Positions 1 through 10,691 of a stretch of DNA of 64,000 nt are shown piece by piece. Origin of the DNA: Hyphodiscus hymeniophilus. Its lineage: Eukaryota; Ascomycota; Leotiomycetes; Helotiales; Hyphodiscaceae. Under the pieces are notes generated by a model that ran no database searches, was not told the origin of the DNA, and saw only the letters and a list, made by a program, of their open reading frames with translations. How positions within the stretch are numbered: position 1 is the stretch's first letter; the number at the start of each line of letters is the position of its first letter. A program made the position numbers and the translations under genes. The stretch is taken from NCBI GenBank assembly GCA_016508695.1, contig VNKQ01000003.1, positions 310,001 to 374,000 on the forward strand. Reading direction: 5' to 3'.

Positions 1-3000
1 GATAGTTGCGATGATGTGAGGTTTATCTTCCACCTGCACTCGAGTTTTTTGAAGCAACGAGAGAAGGAGGATTGCAACTCAGCCAATGAATGCAAAGGTG
101 AAGTATGTATCGGAGTCAAGTGAATGAGGAGGGCAAGTTGTAGAAAAATAGGTCAGATTCACTGTTCACCTGCTCTGAGAAGATGCACGTGTCGACTGGT
201 TGCGAAATACCGTTCAAGATTTGTGTCTTGTTTTTTTTGAGGATGGAGCAAATGACCTCGACTGATCCAAATACCCTCCTTTACTTTTGGTCTGTAATCT
301 CTCTCAATATCTGGCTAAGAATTTTAGAAAAGCTTCAACGGCTATGATTGCTTAAGCTTTTGTCCAGAACTACAACAACCCTCTGATCTCAAGCACGAAA
401 CAAATGGTCACAAACTACCTTCTTCCACAGTCATGCTCGCTGCCCTCTTTCAGATGCCAAAGACACCCGCAATGATGTCTCAACTGATAAATGGAAGCCA
501 GTAATTTCACTTCCTAGTTGGTTTCCATACCAATATTGGCAACGGATGCTTAGAACTCCACTTCTGCCACCTTGGTACCATGAAGTGCGTTCCATCCCTC
601 GGCGCAGTAGCAGCGAAATCGTACATCGCGATGCGTTGAAGGGGACATCTGGGGGACATACTGGTAATGGCCAAAATGTATTTGCGACAGATTGCAATAG
701 AACGCTTCAAAGCTGCTGTTCGAAATTCACTTGAACAATCGCAGCTCGATTTACAGAAATGATAGCTTCGGCTAGGAAATACCTTCAAATGAGCAAGTGG
801 GGAATGTTTGCTTTTTTTTTTCTTTTGCTTTTTTTTGTTAGTTTGACCAGGCACAGCACGTTCAAAGTCTTCTTTTTAAACTCCTCTCCTCTCCCATCAA
901 TTCTTTCTCATCGAATAATTTCTCCCCATCTCGATCGATCGCTCCGCCTCTGACACGCTTCACAAAATTATCGCGACGCTTTCCAAGGCAGTCACGAAGA
1001 GTCGAACAATTGCACCTGCTACCGTGCCCGAAAACGAAACGACATTCAATTTTCGGCGGTTCGTCGCCAGTTGAATTAGGCATTGCTCGACTTCATGCCC
1101 AGAATGCGCAGAGAAGAAAGCTTGACCATCATCCCCCCTCCCGAAGTCGATGTTCCAACCCTTCTATCTTTCAGAGGCCTGGTTGCTGGTTCGAAGAGAT
1201 TCAGTACCAACGCTCCTTCAAGAAGGGAAGAACTCAATTTGAGGAGAAGAACTTAAGAAGCACACAGTCGACGCTGGATCAGACTCAATCCTCATTCCTC
1301 AGGGTACTAGCGCCTAATATCAACGCCTGGAATGACATTTCTTGGACGACTATTTAGCACTGGGAAAAGACAGGAAGGAAACGAAGCGACTTGAAAACAT
1401 GATTCCAGCTCTCAACAGAGACGATCGCATTCTTCGAGACGAGGTAATCTGATCACCATTCATTACGGGTATGAGAGATCCTTGATTTCGACCCCACAGT
1501 CTTTCCGAAGGTCCTGGAATCCTGGATGTACAGGGAGGAAATAGGCTACTCGTAGCGGTGCGACAATCAACAGGCATCAACGCTGTACTCTTCATTCGTG
1601 CGGGTGGTATCAGGTGGACATCATGGATAAGTCATCCTGGCTAGGCCTCAAGATTGGTATCTCATGGACGCTCAGGCCTACTATCAATTGCTCTAAGCTG
1701 GTGTGGATCGTTCTGAGGATTTCAAGACCCAGTACATTATTTTCAGCTCGTGTTCATGAGGCCTCTAGTGCGGTTCTGCTGAATGAGTCTCTGTTACGTT
1801 TAGTTTCCCTAACTGTGGATTTCAAAGGACTATATCTCGAAGCCACAGCTGGCCTGTCAAATCTTCTCGATCATCCAAGTCTCCCAGTCAAACGGGACGA
1901 GGCTGAGAGCGCACCCCTCATTTCGCGTGTCTGAATTGAAGGACGAGATTGCCATTTTCCAGGGGGAACGGAAGCAGGGACAAAGTTGCACCAGAGCCGT
2001 ATGGTCTCTTGACTATGAATCTAGAATATTGGAGCGCGGTTTGAAGGAGGCGAACTGCACAGCAGGTAGCGGAGCAAGTGCTCTGATGATGTGGATCTTC
2101 TCTTCGGTTCCCAGCTCTCGGGGGAAGCGAACTCAAGCTCGCAATCGAATCGAGATCTGCCGCTTTGACCGTTTTGGTGGGACTTGCCTAGGCTGTCTTC
2201 TAGAACACGGTTGGTTACACGACGCGATACTTCCAATCCGGAGTCCCGTGGATATATCGATTCTACAAAGCCAGACTTGTCAATAGACCTGTTAGCCACT
2301 GGATTGGTAGTGGTTACTGTATGGAAGAAGAAGCTCTTTTGTTTGCACAAGCACTTTTGCATCCCGACATGGCATACCCATGTTTATCTTTTACAATCCT
2401 GCTATCTTGCTTAAACCTATATAACAAGCTGGTATTGGTTGCCATGTCACACATATTTCTGAAGATCGTCTCTTGCACCTTGCACGCTTTCAGCTTTGAC
2501 TGAGGAGCTCGGACATTGCAATTACTTCGCATGTGCGTACAAGTTTCTGTAGTCTGTACCACATCGGAAACCCCTAGCCCAGTCACCGTCCTCCACTCCT
2601 ACCAGGCAGTGACTTTACGAGCGCCTCCTCTCTGCACTCTGCTACTAGTGCTGGTTGGAAACGACCAATAGTTTGGCGTAAAAGTCGAGATTGTCAATCT
2701 ATCTCGTTGCGCACGGCCTTGCCCCGAGAATAGGGTCCAAGCAAACGCATGTATATTAGCAGTATTAAGCCCACTAAGAAAGCCACTTGTGCTGCTGCAG
2801 AACAGCCGTTTGGCACTTGTCCCCCTGGAAAGGCCTAGCGCAAACTTCACCCCCAATCGGCCATTCACCCGACCTCCACCCGACTCCCGACAGCCTACTT
2901 CGTACTACCACGTCTCTGTTATTGCATTACAGTATATTCAATCCTCATCCTGATTCCTGCGAAACTCTAAATCGAATGTCCGGCTACAGGATAGTCAAGT

Positions 3001-3357
3001 CCGAACGAATCTCCACCCCAACTTGCAAGCCCATCCCTCCGAGTCTCTCCAGCAGAGATTAGAGCGAGATGGGAACAGGTTTGCGCGACGTCCGCTACGC
3101 TTGAAAGGGGGAAAACAGCGTAAATGCACCAGACAGGATCTCTAGTGAAATGTAGTACTAGTTTCGAACCTACTTGCTCTGGGCCGTGTCTTGACGAGAC
3201 GTCCTTCCGTTTGCAGGCTGTCCCTTGTTTCCATCTTCGAATCAGTATTTTAGATTCAGGAACAGGCGCTTTCAATGCAAGTGCATTAAAGCGTGCCGGC
3301 CCACCGTCCCCTTCCCGCAGAATATTTCTGTGCCATCTTACTGTCCTGTCTTTGAGA
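1..3357. other. Gene-poor left flank with coding-like fragments
   Basis: No complete gene can be supported. Short open frames on the + strand have protein-like composition: a 54-codon frame from the ATG at 1095, a stretch at about 1365-1440 ending in a possible GTAATC donor with a CAG acceptor near 1500, and frames at 1614-1934 and 1927-2286. I could not join them without stops. They could be a decayed gene or a gene with many small introns. A poly-T/poly-pyrimidine run lies at about 811-837. The last few hundred bases (to 3357) are probably promoter and leader of the ankyrin gene. Confidence 0.4.
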
Positions 3358-6300
3358 ATGACCTCTCACATTGCGAATGCACCAAGAGTCAGAGAAGACG
3401 CCGACTTTTCTTTCTTCGACGCTCTTACCTTCGATGGTAAGGATCCGGCTGTTCAAATCCACGAAGCATTAAAGTTATCGGCATTCCCTGCTCCGCCCAA
3501 GCCCAAAGCCGCAGTTGTTGTGCCCTCGCCGCAGAGTACCGCGTTGACCAGGACAACTACCGCGAGCGGTCCACCAAAGCCAGTCAATAAGGTGGTGCAA
3601 TTTGCTCCCAAGATGGCCTCTGCGAAAGCTCAAGCTCAATGTTTGGCGCTCTGCCACAAGACCACTTCTCAGATTGACCGCATCTCCATTCGCATCTTGG
3701 AATATCTGACGACTCACAAGCACCCGCAGTTCGGCTTCGAGTCTCTGGCACATGATTTCCTTGACACTTGTCAGATATTGTTCTCCCTCGAGGCAGGTCT
3801 CAGCGAATATGGTCGCACTGGGCAGAAATTTCCCATGGAGATGCTCACGGAGCTAGACATGAAGTTCCGGGTCACCCAAGCCGACTTCCGTATACTAGAA
3901 GAGATGATGAACAAGATGCTCGGTAATTCGGGAAAGATTAATAGGGCCTGGGGGAAAATGTTCGGAGATACAGATATCAAGAAAATGGCTTCTGCGCTGG
4001 CAAAGACTAGAGAAAGTTTGAGGATGAGCTCGCTGGTGTTTCAGTGGAGCTTGGGAAGTGAGAAGGTTGAGAGGGAGATGGGGATTGGGTATACTGGGTT
4101 GGCTGCTGCGTTGGACAGGATGGATCACAAGTCTGGCGTCGTAGCCCCAAAAATTATGGGAGGAGCCCCAGCCGCCATAGGAGGAGGGACTCCAATCGTC
4201 GTAGGAGGTGGACCCCCAATGGCCATAGGAGGAGGACCTCCGGCCGTCATGGGAGGGCCTCTTCCTCCTACACCACCTGCCTCGCAGACCAATGTTTTCC
4301 AGCAATCTCCTGCCCCGATTGAAGAACCACCCAGTCGACATAGCCAACTTAGCGTGCATAGCCACGAATCTGTCCACCAACAGCAGCTTTTTCACCAGCA
4401 GATGCAGATGCAACAACAACAGCAGCAAATACAGCGACAACAATCCAGAGCCCCACAAACATGGTCTGACAGAACCTCATCGATCCAAAATGAGATGTAT
4501 CAAATGGGCAAAAACTCCCAGGGTCCTAACCTCGAGCAATTCCTGAGCCATGACTATCGAGGAAATGCGGCGGCTGTTCCACTGCCTACCATTTATGGAA
4601 CAAACGGACACCAGTATGCTGGACGGGCAGAGTCTTTTGATCACACGAGTCTTATCGAAGACACTCATTCCCTGGCTGCCAGAGCGGAGTCCGAAACCTA
4701 CCATGACGATCTGGCGGCCTTGGACCTGGGTTATCTCAAGGTGGCCCACCTCTCTGTTGACCCATCCTCCATGCCTCACGCACGGCCTCTAAATCCTGTC
4801 GATGGAGACACTACGAACATGAAGGCTGCGCTCGTTGCTGCCATCCGCAACAAGAACCATAAGATTGTTGAGCAACTGCTCAATCGTGGTGTTTCCGCGA
4901 ATACTGGCCCGAGTATGCATGCGCTCAAGGAGGCCATCCTCGCGCACGACGAAGAGGCCGTTCGTCTTTTGCTGATGTTCGGCGCGGATCCCAATGATCC
5001 AGACCGAGAGGGCAACACTCCACTGTTTCTTGCAGTCGAGAAATTGTTCATGGCAGGTGCCACAATACTTCTCAAATACGGTGCCGACCCCAATCTCGTC
5101 GCTGGCCCGGATTTGGAGTCTTCACTTGCCATGGCTGTCATCGCCAATAACGTGGGCTTCTCCCACCTTCTGTTGTCATATAACGGCGACATCAAACACC
5201 TGACGTCCGATGGCAACACGCTTCTCATCGCGGCCATGAAGAAAAAGACACCGAAGAAGTTTATTGAACTTCTTCTTGAATATGGGGCGGATCCGAACGG
5301 CAAGAGTCGAAGGGGAGAGACTGCCCTTTTCGAGGCCCTTCAACTCGGCAGGGCAGACATCGCGACCAGCTTGCTTGAGCATGGCGCAGATCCTAACCTG
5401 CCCGGCCCAAAACACATGCTCTGGCCTGCCGTCCACTATCCTGCCTGCCTGCAGATCCTCCTCAGCCACGGCGCGGATCACAAGAAGGCTCCCGGCATCA
5501 TGGAGCTGTCTGTCAGTACCAACAACATGGAGTCGGTCAAGATCCTGCTCAAGGCTGGCGTGAACCCGAACACCAAGAAAGACGGCGTCTACACCCCGTT
5601 GTGCACGGCTATCCGCGACGACAGGGCCGATCTCCTCCATCTGCTTCTCAGCAATGGCGCCGATCCAAACACGATGGCTAGCGAGTACCCGGCCTTCAAG
5701 TGCGTGACACACGACAGGCTGCACTTCCTACCCACGCTCGTGACGGCAGGCGCAGACCTCCACAGACCAAAAGGCATCCTCGAGACGGCGGTCACCTCGA
5801 AGAACATGGAGGCGATGAAGTGGCTCCTCGATCAAGGCGTGAGCCCCAACGACAAGACCCCCAAAGGCATGTCCCCTCTCACGACCGCCATCCGCGAGGA
5901 CCGCATCGACATGGTCGACCTCCTCCTCCAGCGCGGCGCAGACCCCCACATGCGAGGACAGGACTGGCCCGTGTGCATGGCCGTCCGCAACCCCCCGATC
6001 CTGCGACGCATCCTGAAGGTCGTCCCGGAGCCGCAGGCCTTCAAGGGCGTGATGGAGATGGCGGTGCACGCGAACCAGCTCGAGTCGGTGAAGCTCCTCC
6101 TCGCGGCGGGCGTGTCGGTCGAGGACAAGAACGGCGGGGTCTTCTCGCCCCTCACGACGGCGCTCCGCGAGAACCGGCGCGACATCGTGCGCTACCTCCT
6201 CACGGACGGGGGCGCGGACGTCAACGCGCCCGGGGAGCACCTCCCCGTGGTCAAGGCGCTGCGCCGCTTCCACGGCGAGGACACGGAGATGCTCGAGTAC

Positions 6301-6531
6301 CTGCTCGACCACGGCGCCGACGCCAACCGCGTGTACCGCGGCTGGAACGCCATGATGCAGGCGGTGGAGAACGGCGACGTCGCGGTGCTGAAGCTGCTGT
6401 GCGACCGCGCGGGCGTCGACCTCGACGCCAAGGACGAGACGGGCAAGACGGTCGTCGAGATGGCGGCGTTCCGGGGGTGGGACGAGGCGGTGCAGATTTT
6501 GAAGAAGGGGGATATTCGGCTGAGGCGATGA
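3358..6531 (+). CDS. Ankyrin-repeat protein with N-terminal helical domain
   Basis: Single-exon gene of 1057 aa. I chose the ATG at 3358 because the in-frame sequence upstream (open back to 3124) has leader-like, low-quality coding content, while residues after 3358 read as protein. Residues about 95-250 are a charged helical region resembling the N-terminal helical modules that precede repeat arrays in fungal proteins. Residues about 261-300 are a Gly/Pro-rich repeat (GGGPP-type units), and about 340-362 are glutamine-rich. From about 485 to the C-terminus runs an array of roughly 15 ankyrin repeats with recurring GADPN and LLL..GA signatures. There is no enzyme domain, signal peptide or membrane segment, so a scaffold or binding role is inferred only. 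The 3' third (5700-6500) is clearly more GC-rich than the 5' part. Confidence 0.85.
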   Translation: MTSHIANAPRVREDADFSFFDALTFDGKDPAVQIHEALKLSAFPAPPKPKAAVVVPSPQSTALTRTTTASGPPKPVNKVVQFAPKMASAKAQAQCLALCHKTTSQIDRISIRILEYLTTHKHPQFGFESLAHDFLDTCQILFSLEAGLSEYGRTGQKFPMEMLTELDMKFRVTQADFRILEEMMNKMLGNSGKINRAWGKMFGDTDIKKMASALAKTRESLRMSSLVFQWSLGSEKVEREMGIGYTGLAAALDRMDHKSGVVAPKIMGGAPAAIGGGTPIVVGGGPPMAIGGGPPAVMGGPLPPTPPASQTNVFQQSPAPIEEPPSRHSQLSVHSHESVHQQQLFHQQMQMQQQQQQIQRQQSRAPQTWSDRTSSIQNEMYQMGKNSQGPNLEQFLSHDYRGNAAAVPLPTIYGTNGHQYAGRAESFDHTSLIEDTHSLAARAESETYHDDLAALDLGYLKVAHLSVDPSSMPHARPLNPVDGDTTNMKAALVAAIRNKNHKIVEQLLNRGVSANTGPSMHALKEAILAHDEEAVRLLLMFGADPNDPDREGNTPLFLAVEKLFMAGATILLKYGADPNLVAGPDLESSLAMAVIANNVGFSHLLLSYNGDIKHLTSDGNTLLIAAMKKKTPKKFIELLLEYGADPNGKSRRGETALFEALQLGRADIATSLLEHGADPNLPGPKHMLWPAVHYPACLQILLSHGADHKKAPGIMELSVSTNNMESVKILLKAGVNPNTKKDGVYTPLCTAIRDDRADLLHLLLSNGADPNTMASEYPAFKCVTHDRLHFLPTLVTAGADLHRPKGILETAVTSKNMEAMKWLLDQGVSPNDKTPKGMSPLTTAIREDRIDMVDLLLQRGADPHMRGQDWPVCMAVRNPPILRRILKVVPEPQAFKGVMEMAVHANQLESVKLLLAAGVSVEDKNGGVFSPLTTALRENRRDIVRYLLTDGGADVNAPGEHLPVVKALRRFHGEDTEMLEYLLDHGADANRVYRGWNAMMQAVENGDVAVLKLLCDRAGVDLDAKDETGKTVVEMAAFRGWDEAVQILKKGDIRLRR

Positions 6532-7206
6532 GGTTGTGAGTTGATGGGGGGAAAAGGGTTGTAAATAATGGGGTCTGGGGATCTGAGGCTGGGTAGGAAG
6601 GGGTAGGGTAGGGGTAATGATAGGAGTTTGCTGGCTTTCTGTAGCTTTTTTGCTTTTCTGCTTTCTTTTTGTGGTAGACGAAACCCAATAAACATACGAG
6701 GATTTGATGATTTTCCTTACAGCTCGGTGCAAGCAGAACTCGATTTTTCTCTATGAGGGTGCTTGTAGCTTGCTTGCTTGCTGCCTGTGGACGGAGTTGA
6801 AGGTCCAAGCTGACAACACGAAGAACCAAATACACCCACGCCAGGTCTCCCAGCCAAGGTTCCGTCGCGGATCAAAGTTGACAGCCGGAATTTGTGAGTC
6901 TGGGGCCCGTGTAAGTGTGGTAAAGAGTACTTTAGGTACAGTACATGCCGCGTGGTGTGCTTCTTGACATGGGATTGTAAATATACACTTGGCTTGTTTT
7001 GATGGACGCGAGCCGCTGATAGGAGTGCCAGTATGGAGACGAGGTCGATGTGGGAAGAATTTTGGTGGGGATGTGAAGTGATGTGCTATGATAGAAGTAG
7101 TTTGCTTTTAGTAGATCGACGGGATCAAATGGACGATTATCTATCTATGTAGAATCAGCCAATCCAGCATGTCGAGAAATCATACATTACATATCCAACC
7201 CATCTC
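6532..7206. other. Convergent intergenic spacer
   Basis: Lies between the 3' ends of the ankyrin gene and the M28 peptidase gene. It holds G-rich runs just after 6540 and no supportable gene; presumably the two 3' UTRs. Confidence 0.6.
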
Positions 7207-9672
7207 TCATTTCAGACTCTTCGCGGCCTTGATGATGGTCCCCTCAATGATGCCCACCCACTTCTTCGCATTTCTAAAATCCCTATCATCAATAGACTCC
7301 TGCAACCCTGGGAACACAGCGCCAGCATAGCCTGTCCAAAGACCCGGCGCGAAGATAACGTGCTTGAACCACGGTCTCCCATCCAATCCTTCCTTATACA
7401 GAAACTGCCTCTCCAAAAACTTGTACTTGTCATTCGCGCGGCGGATGTGGAAATACAGCTTCACCTTTGTGAACCATTTCCACCAGGGAATGTCTTCGCC
7501 TGCTTCCTCGGCGAGTTTTGCAGCCCAAGAATCGTGATTGATAGCTGCGGCGAGTAGGGAAGAGGCTGCTTCGTGGAGTTTTCGGAAGGAGATTTTGACT
7601 TTGCTGATCGAACCAATGGGTGCGGATGGTGAAGGACGACCGCGCGCTTCGAGCTCGGATTCTTCTGTTGTGGTTCCGGCGATGGCTGCATCGATTTTGG
7701 TTTCGACGTTAGAGATATACCCTTGGATCGCGAGAGCATAGTCTGTGGCATTAAGTGGGATGACGGGCGTTTCGGCTAACTTCGCTGTGAACAGTGCCCA
7801 GAGCTTCGCCATTGTTTCGTGGTAGTGAAAGCCTGGGTCGCCATACGTATTCATCCAGTAGAAGGAATCATAGTTAGAGTGATACTGATACACAGCTCCA
7901 CCAGTGTCACCTGGTGCTTCTGGATCAGGTCCAAAGCCCATATCGATTGATGGGATGCCGGCGAAATCTTGGAAAGCGGTGAAATCGCTTCCACTGCCCA
8001 TTGTGCTAATTTTGTGATCCCACAGGTCGCCTACAGTTTGACCTGAAATGGTCTGATTGGGAGATGGTATCTTGCTGACGATGTCATAGAGGGCTTGGTT
8101 GAGCAGTGGGCTGGCAGCAGCCTTGAAAGACGGTCCGACAGTTGCAACATCGACGTTAACGTAGGCAACGTTTGCGGCACTGAGCCAAGGGAGATATTCT
8201 TCAACCCATTCAGTGGATCCGATCAGACCGTATTCTTCCCCATCCCAGCTTGCGAATACAATGGTGCGCAGTGGTTTCCATCCCTTCGACAGGGCAACGC
8301 CGAAGCTGCGGATAACTTCGTTCAGTGCGGCAGAGCCACTGTTTGGATCACCCGCGCCACCAGCAATCCAAGCATCACGATGATTTCCAATCACAATGAC
8401 TTCGTCGAGAAGAGTGCCGTTGATGACACCAATGACATTCCAAAGTGGGGTCGTAACGTACTCTTGCTCGTTGACAAGATTGAGAACAAGGTCATCTGGA
8501 GATGGACCAACGTTGTATTCAACACCCTTGTATTTCAGACCGAGGTTCCTCTCCCACCATTTGTTAAGATCTTTTGGTGCTGGGCCAATTCCATTGAGTG
8601 CTTTAAGAAGGGGAAGAGCATCGACGTAGGAGATTGGAATTGAGGGAATGGATGGGATAGATCCGTCGACTGGCTGGCGAGGTACACCGGGTTTGGAGGG
8701 GTAACCAGGTGTCGTTCTAAAGCAATCAGCAAAGGTCATGAAAGATCGTTGTCACACTTACGGGTCTCCAGGAGCCACACTTAAGAACTGGGTACTTCCG
8801 CGCTGAACGCTAGATGGGTTTCTCGCAGGTCCATCTGGATAGAGCCCAACGCCATTCTCCTCCGTAACACCTCCATCATCACCAGGATCGGTGAATAGCA
8901 CAGCTCCGATCATTCCAAGATCCTGCGCACGCTTTATCTTCAGTCCACGGAAAATGCCTCCATACTTGGCGAGCGCAATCTTGCCTTTTAAGCTGACATT
9001 CGCGTTGACCAGGTCTTCATAGTCCTGGTATGTGCCATAGTTGACATAAACGTATGGCGCCGTAACATTTCCCGAGGCTGAGTAGCCATGGAATGTGGGA
9101 ATTCTGTTCTCTAAGCCGGTTGTAGGATCTTCCTCCAACACGTCCTCTTCCAAGCTCGCTTCGAATTTCACTTTCCACTCACTTGCCTCGCTATCCTTGG
9201 CCTTTTTCTTCTCGTAGAGGGCTAATCGATGGCCCAGTGGGTAGTTGATGTACACATCATATGCCACAATGCCTGCCTTGATTCCAAAATCCTCCCATCT
9301 CTCCTGTGTCCATAGGACTTGGCTGTAGTTCTTTCCGGCCAAATGAGGTCCTGCCGTGTAGTATTTACTCCACTCTTGTGCCTTCTCCGCCTTGGGCTCA
9401 TTTAACAGGATCGCCTGCAGCTCTTTGTAGGGAATCGAGGTGGTGCTATGGTGGGGTGACGGAAGGGGCTGTCGATGATGGCGGTGGCCGGGTAGGAAGG
9501 CGAGAGGGACGAGGAAGAAGACCGTGGCCATGAGGAGGGTAGAGCATAATGCAATGGTGCAGAATCGACGGACCGTGCTATGTTGGTATCTTTGACGTGG
9601 CGGTGCAACGTGGACGGTAGCAATCAACGGTGTCCTCTCGTTGCTCTCCATCTTTTCGTGGAGTCTGGGCAT
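7207..9672 (-). CDS. M28 glutamate carboxypeptidase-like membrane peptidase
   Basis: About 806 aa in two exons: 9672-8762 and 8716-7207. The 45-bp intron (GTAAGT...TTTAG) joins GDP to TTPGYPSKPG, as in the family. The protein is a type II membrane protein: a short cytosolic tail, one hydrophobic segment at about residues 36-60, then a lumenal or extracellular part with several N-glycosylation sequons. It has a PA-type insert, the zinc peptidase core and a C-terminal TfR-like dimerisation domain. The co-catalytic zinc set looks complete by comparison with glutamate carboxypeptidase II: His416 and Asp427 (HRDAW...GD), Glu464-Glu465 (SWDGEEYG), Asp493 (NVD) and His583 (YHSNYD). Yeast relatives are Tre1/Tre2/Vps70; those are often inactive, whereas this one keeps its ligands. 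An alternative start is the second Met at 9651. It is divergent from the MFS gene at 10692. Confidence 0.9.
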
Positions 9673-10691
9673 ATTGTCAGCAGCTGATAGAGCTGTGTTC
9701 TATGCGATATGACGGTGTGTGTGCGTGGGACGTGGGAGAGGTTGAAGCGAGCAGCTCCAAGTGGATTGGAAGCCAATTCTGCCGTGTCTCGGTAGAAAGT
9801 GTCCAGGAGGAGAGAAGATGAAGCTGGAAAGGAGAGAGAAAGGAGAGAGAAGAGGAGAACAGAGATGATAGAGAAGCTCACTGCATCACGACATGTAGCA
9901 CTCGATTGAGGTCAAGGTGACGAGAGCTGCTTTGGACCTTCCGATGGTGGTTAGACAGTAGACAGTAGACAGTAGACAGGCTGTAGAGCAAGGTACGGTC
10001 TACTGCTGCGTTTAAGCGTTACCTATCTTGGCGAGAGTGGGATTGGAGCTTTGACCTCATCCCATCACATCTTGCTCGGGTACTCTGGTCACATGATAAT
10101 CACATGACCAGCTGAAGACGACCAATCACATAGATGATATATATAATCGCTGGAGAGGTGGGGGGTGAGGCTTTAGGAGCATGGCTCCGGTTTTGGCTTG
10201 GCCGTGACGGGCAGCTGCAGAGGGAAACGTGACCAGCACGAGGCAGCGATAACGGACGTCTAAAACACTCTCCGCCAATCAGGAGTCACTCGATTGTCAC
10301 ACAGCGGAGTACGGAAAGGATGCAAGCACATCACCGCCACACAGCAGAATGGTAGGATGGAGGGCAAAGAGTCTCGGCACGACGATGCCGTCCCATTCTT
10401 TCCTTGGTAGACTCTGCATCTCGTGCAGGAGGATGTATCTGCCTCAGGCACGTCTATTTACCTACCTTACTCACCACTTGCACGTAATTCATCTCGACTG
10501 TCTCCTTCCTTCACTTACATCTATCTCCTCTGCCCCTCCGTCGTCTTAGACGCATCTCTCCTCTCCTCTCCTCCCTCACCCAATCAATGCCCCACGTGAT
10601 CGTGGCCTTCCATGCTCGCCCCCAAGACGAGACAACGGCACGATCGACAGTTGCAGGAGGTTGAGAAGGCTCTGTTGCCACCCTCACGAAA
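9673..10691. promoter_or_regulatory. Divergent promoter region, peptidase / MFS transporter
   Basis: A 1019-bp spacer separating two divergently transcribed genes, so it should carry both promoters. It contains a 7-bp tandem repeat at 9952-9979 and pyrimidine-rich tracts at about 10500-10580 that would suit a 5' leader of the MFS gene. No specific factor site is assigned. Confidence 0.5.
9952..9979. repeat. Tandem repeat, four copies of TAGACAG
   Basis: Four perfect head-to-tail copies of the 7-mer TAGACAG, seen directly. A short minisatellite in the divergent promoter spacer. Confidence 0.9.

Noticed and set aside
1010..1357. 115-aa open frame as an independent gene
   Set aside because: No recognisable domain and a competing frame at 1095 looks at least as protein-like; treated as part of an unresolved left flank.
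5728..6732. 334-aa open frame on the minus strand, and a 279-aa frame in another + frame (5700-6539)
   Set aside because: Low-complexity Arg/His/Val/Ala-rich composition; both are shadows of the GC-rich ankyrin repeats.
8095..8643. 182-aa open frame on the + strand inside the M28 peptidase gene
   Set aside because: Fully antisense to a well-supported conserved exon.
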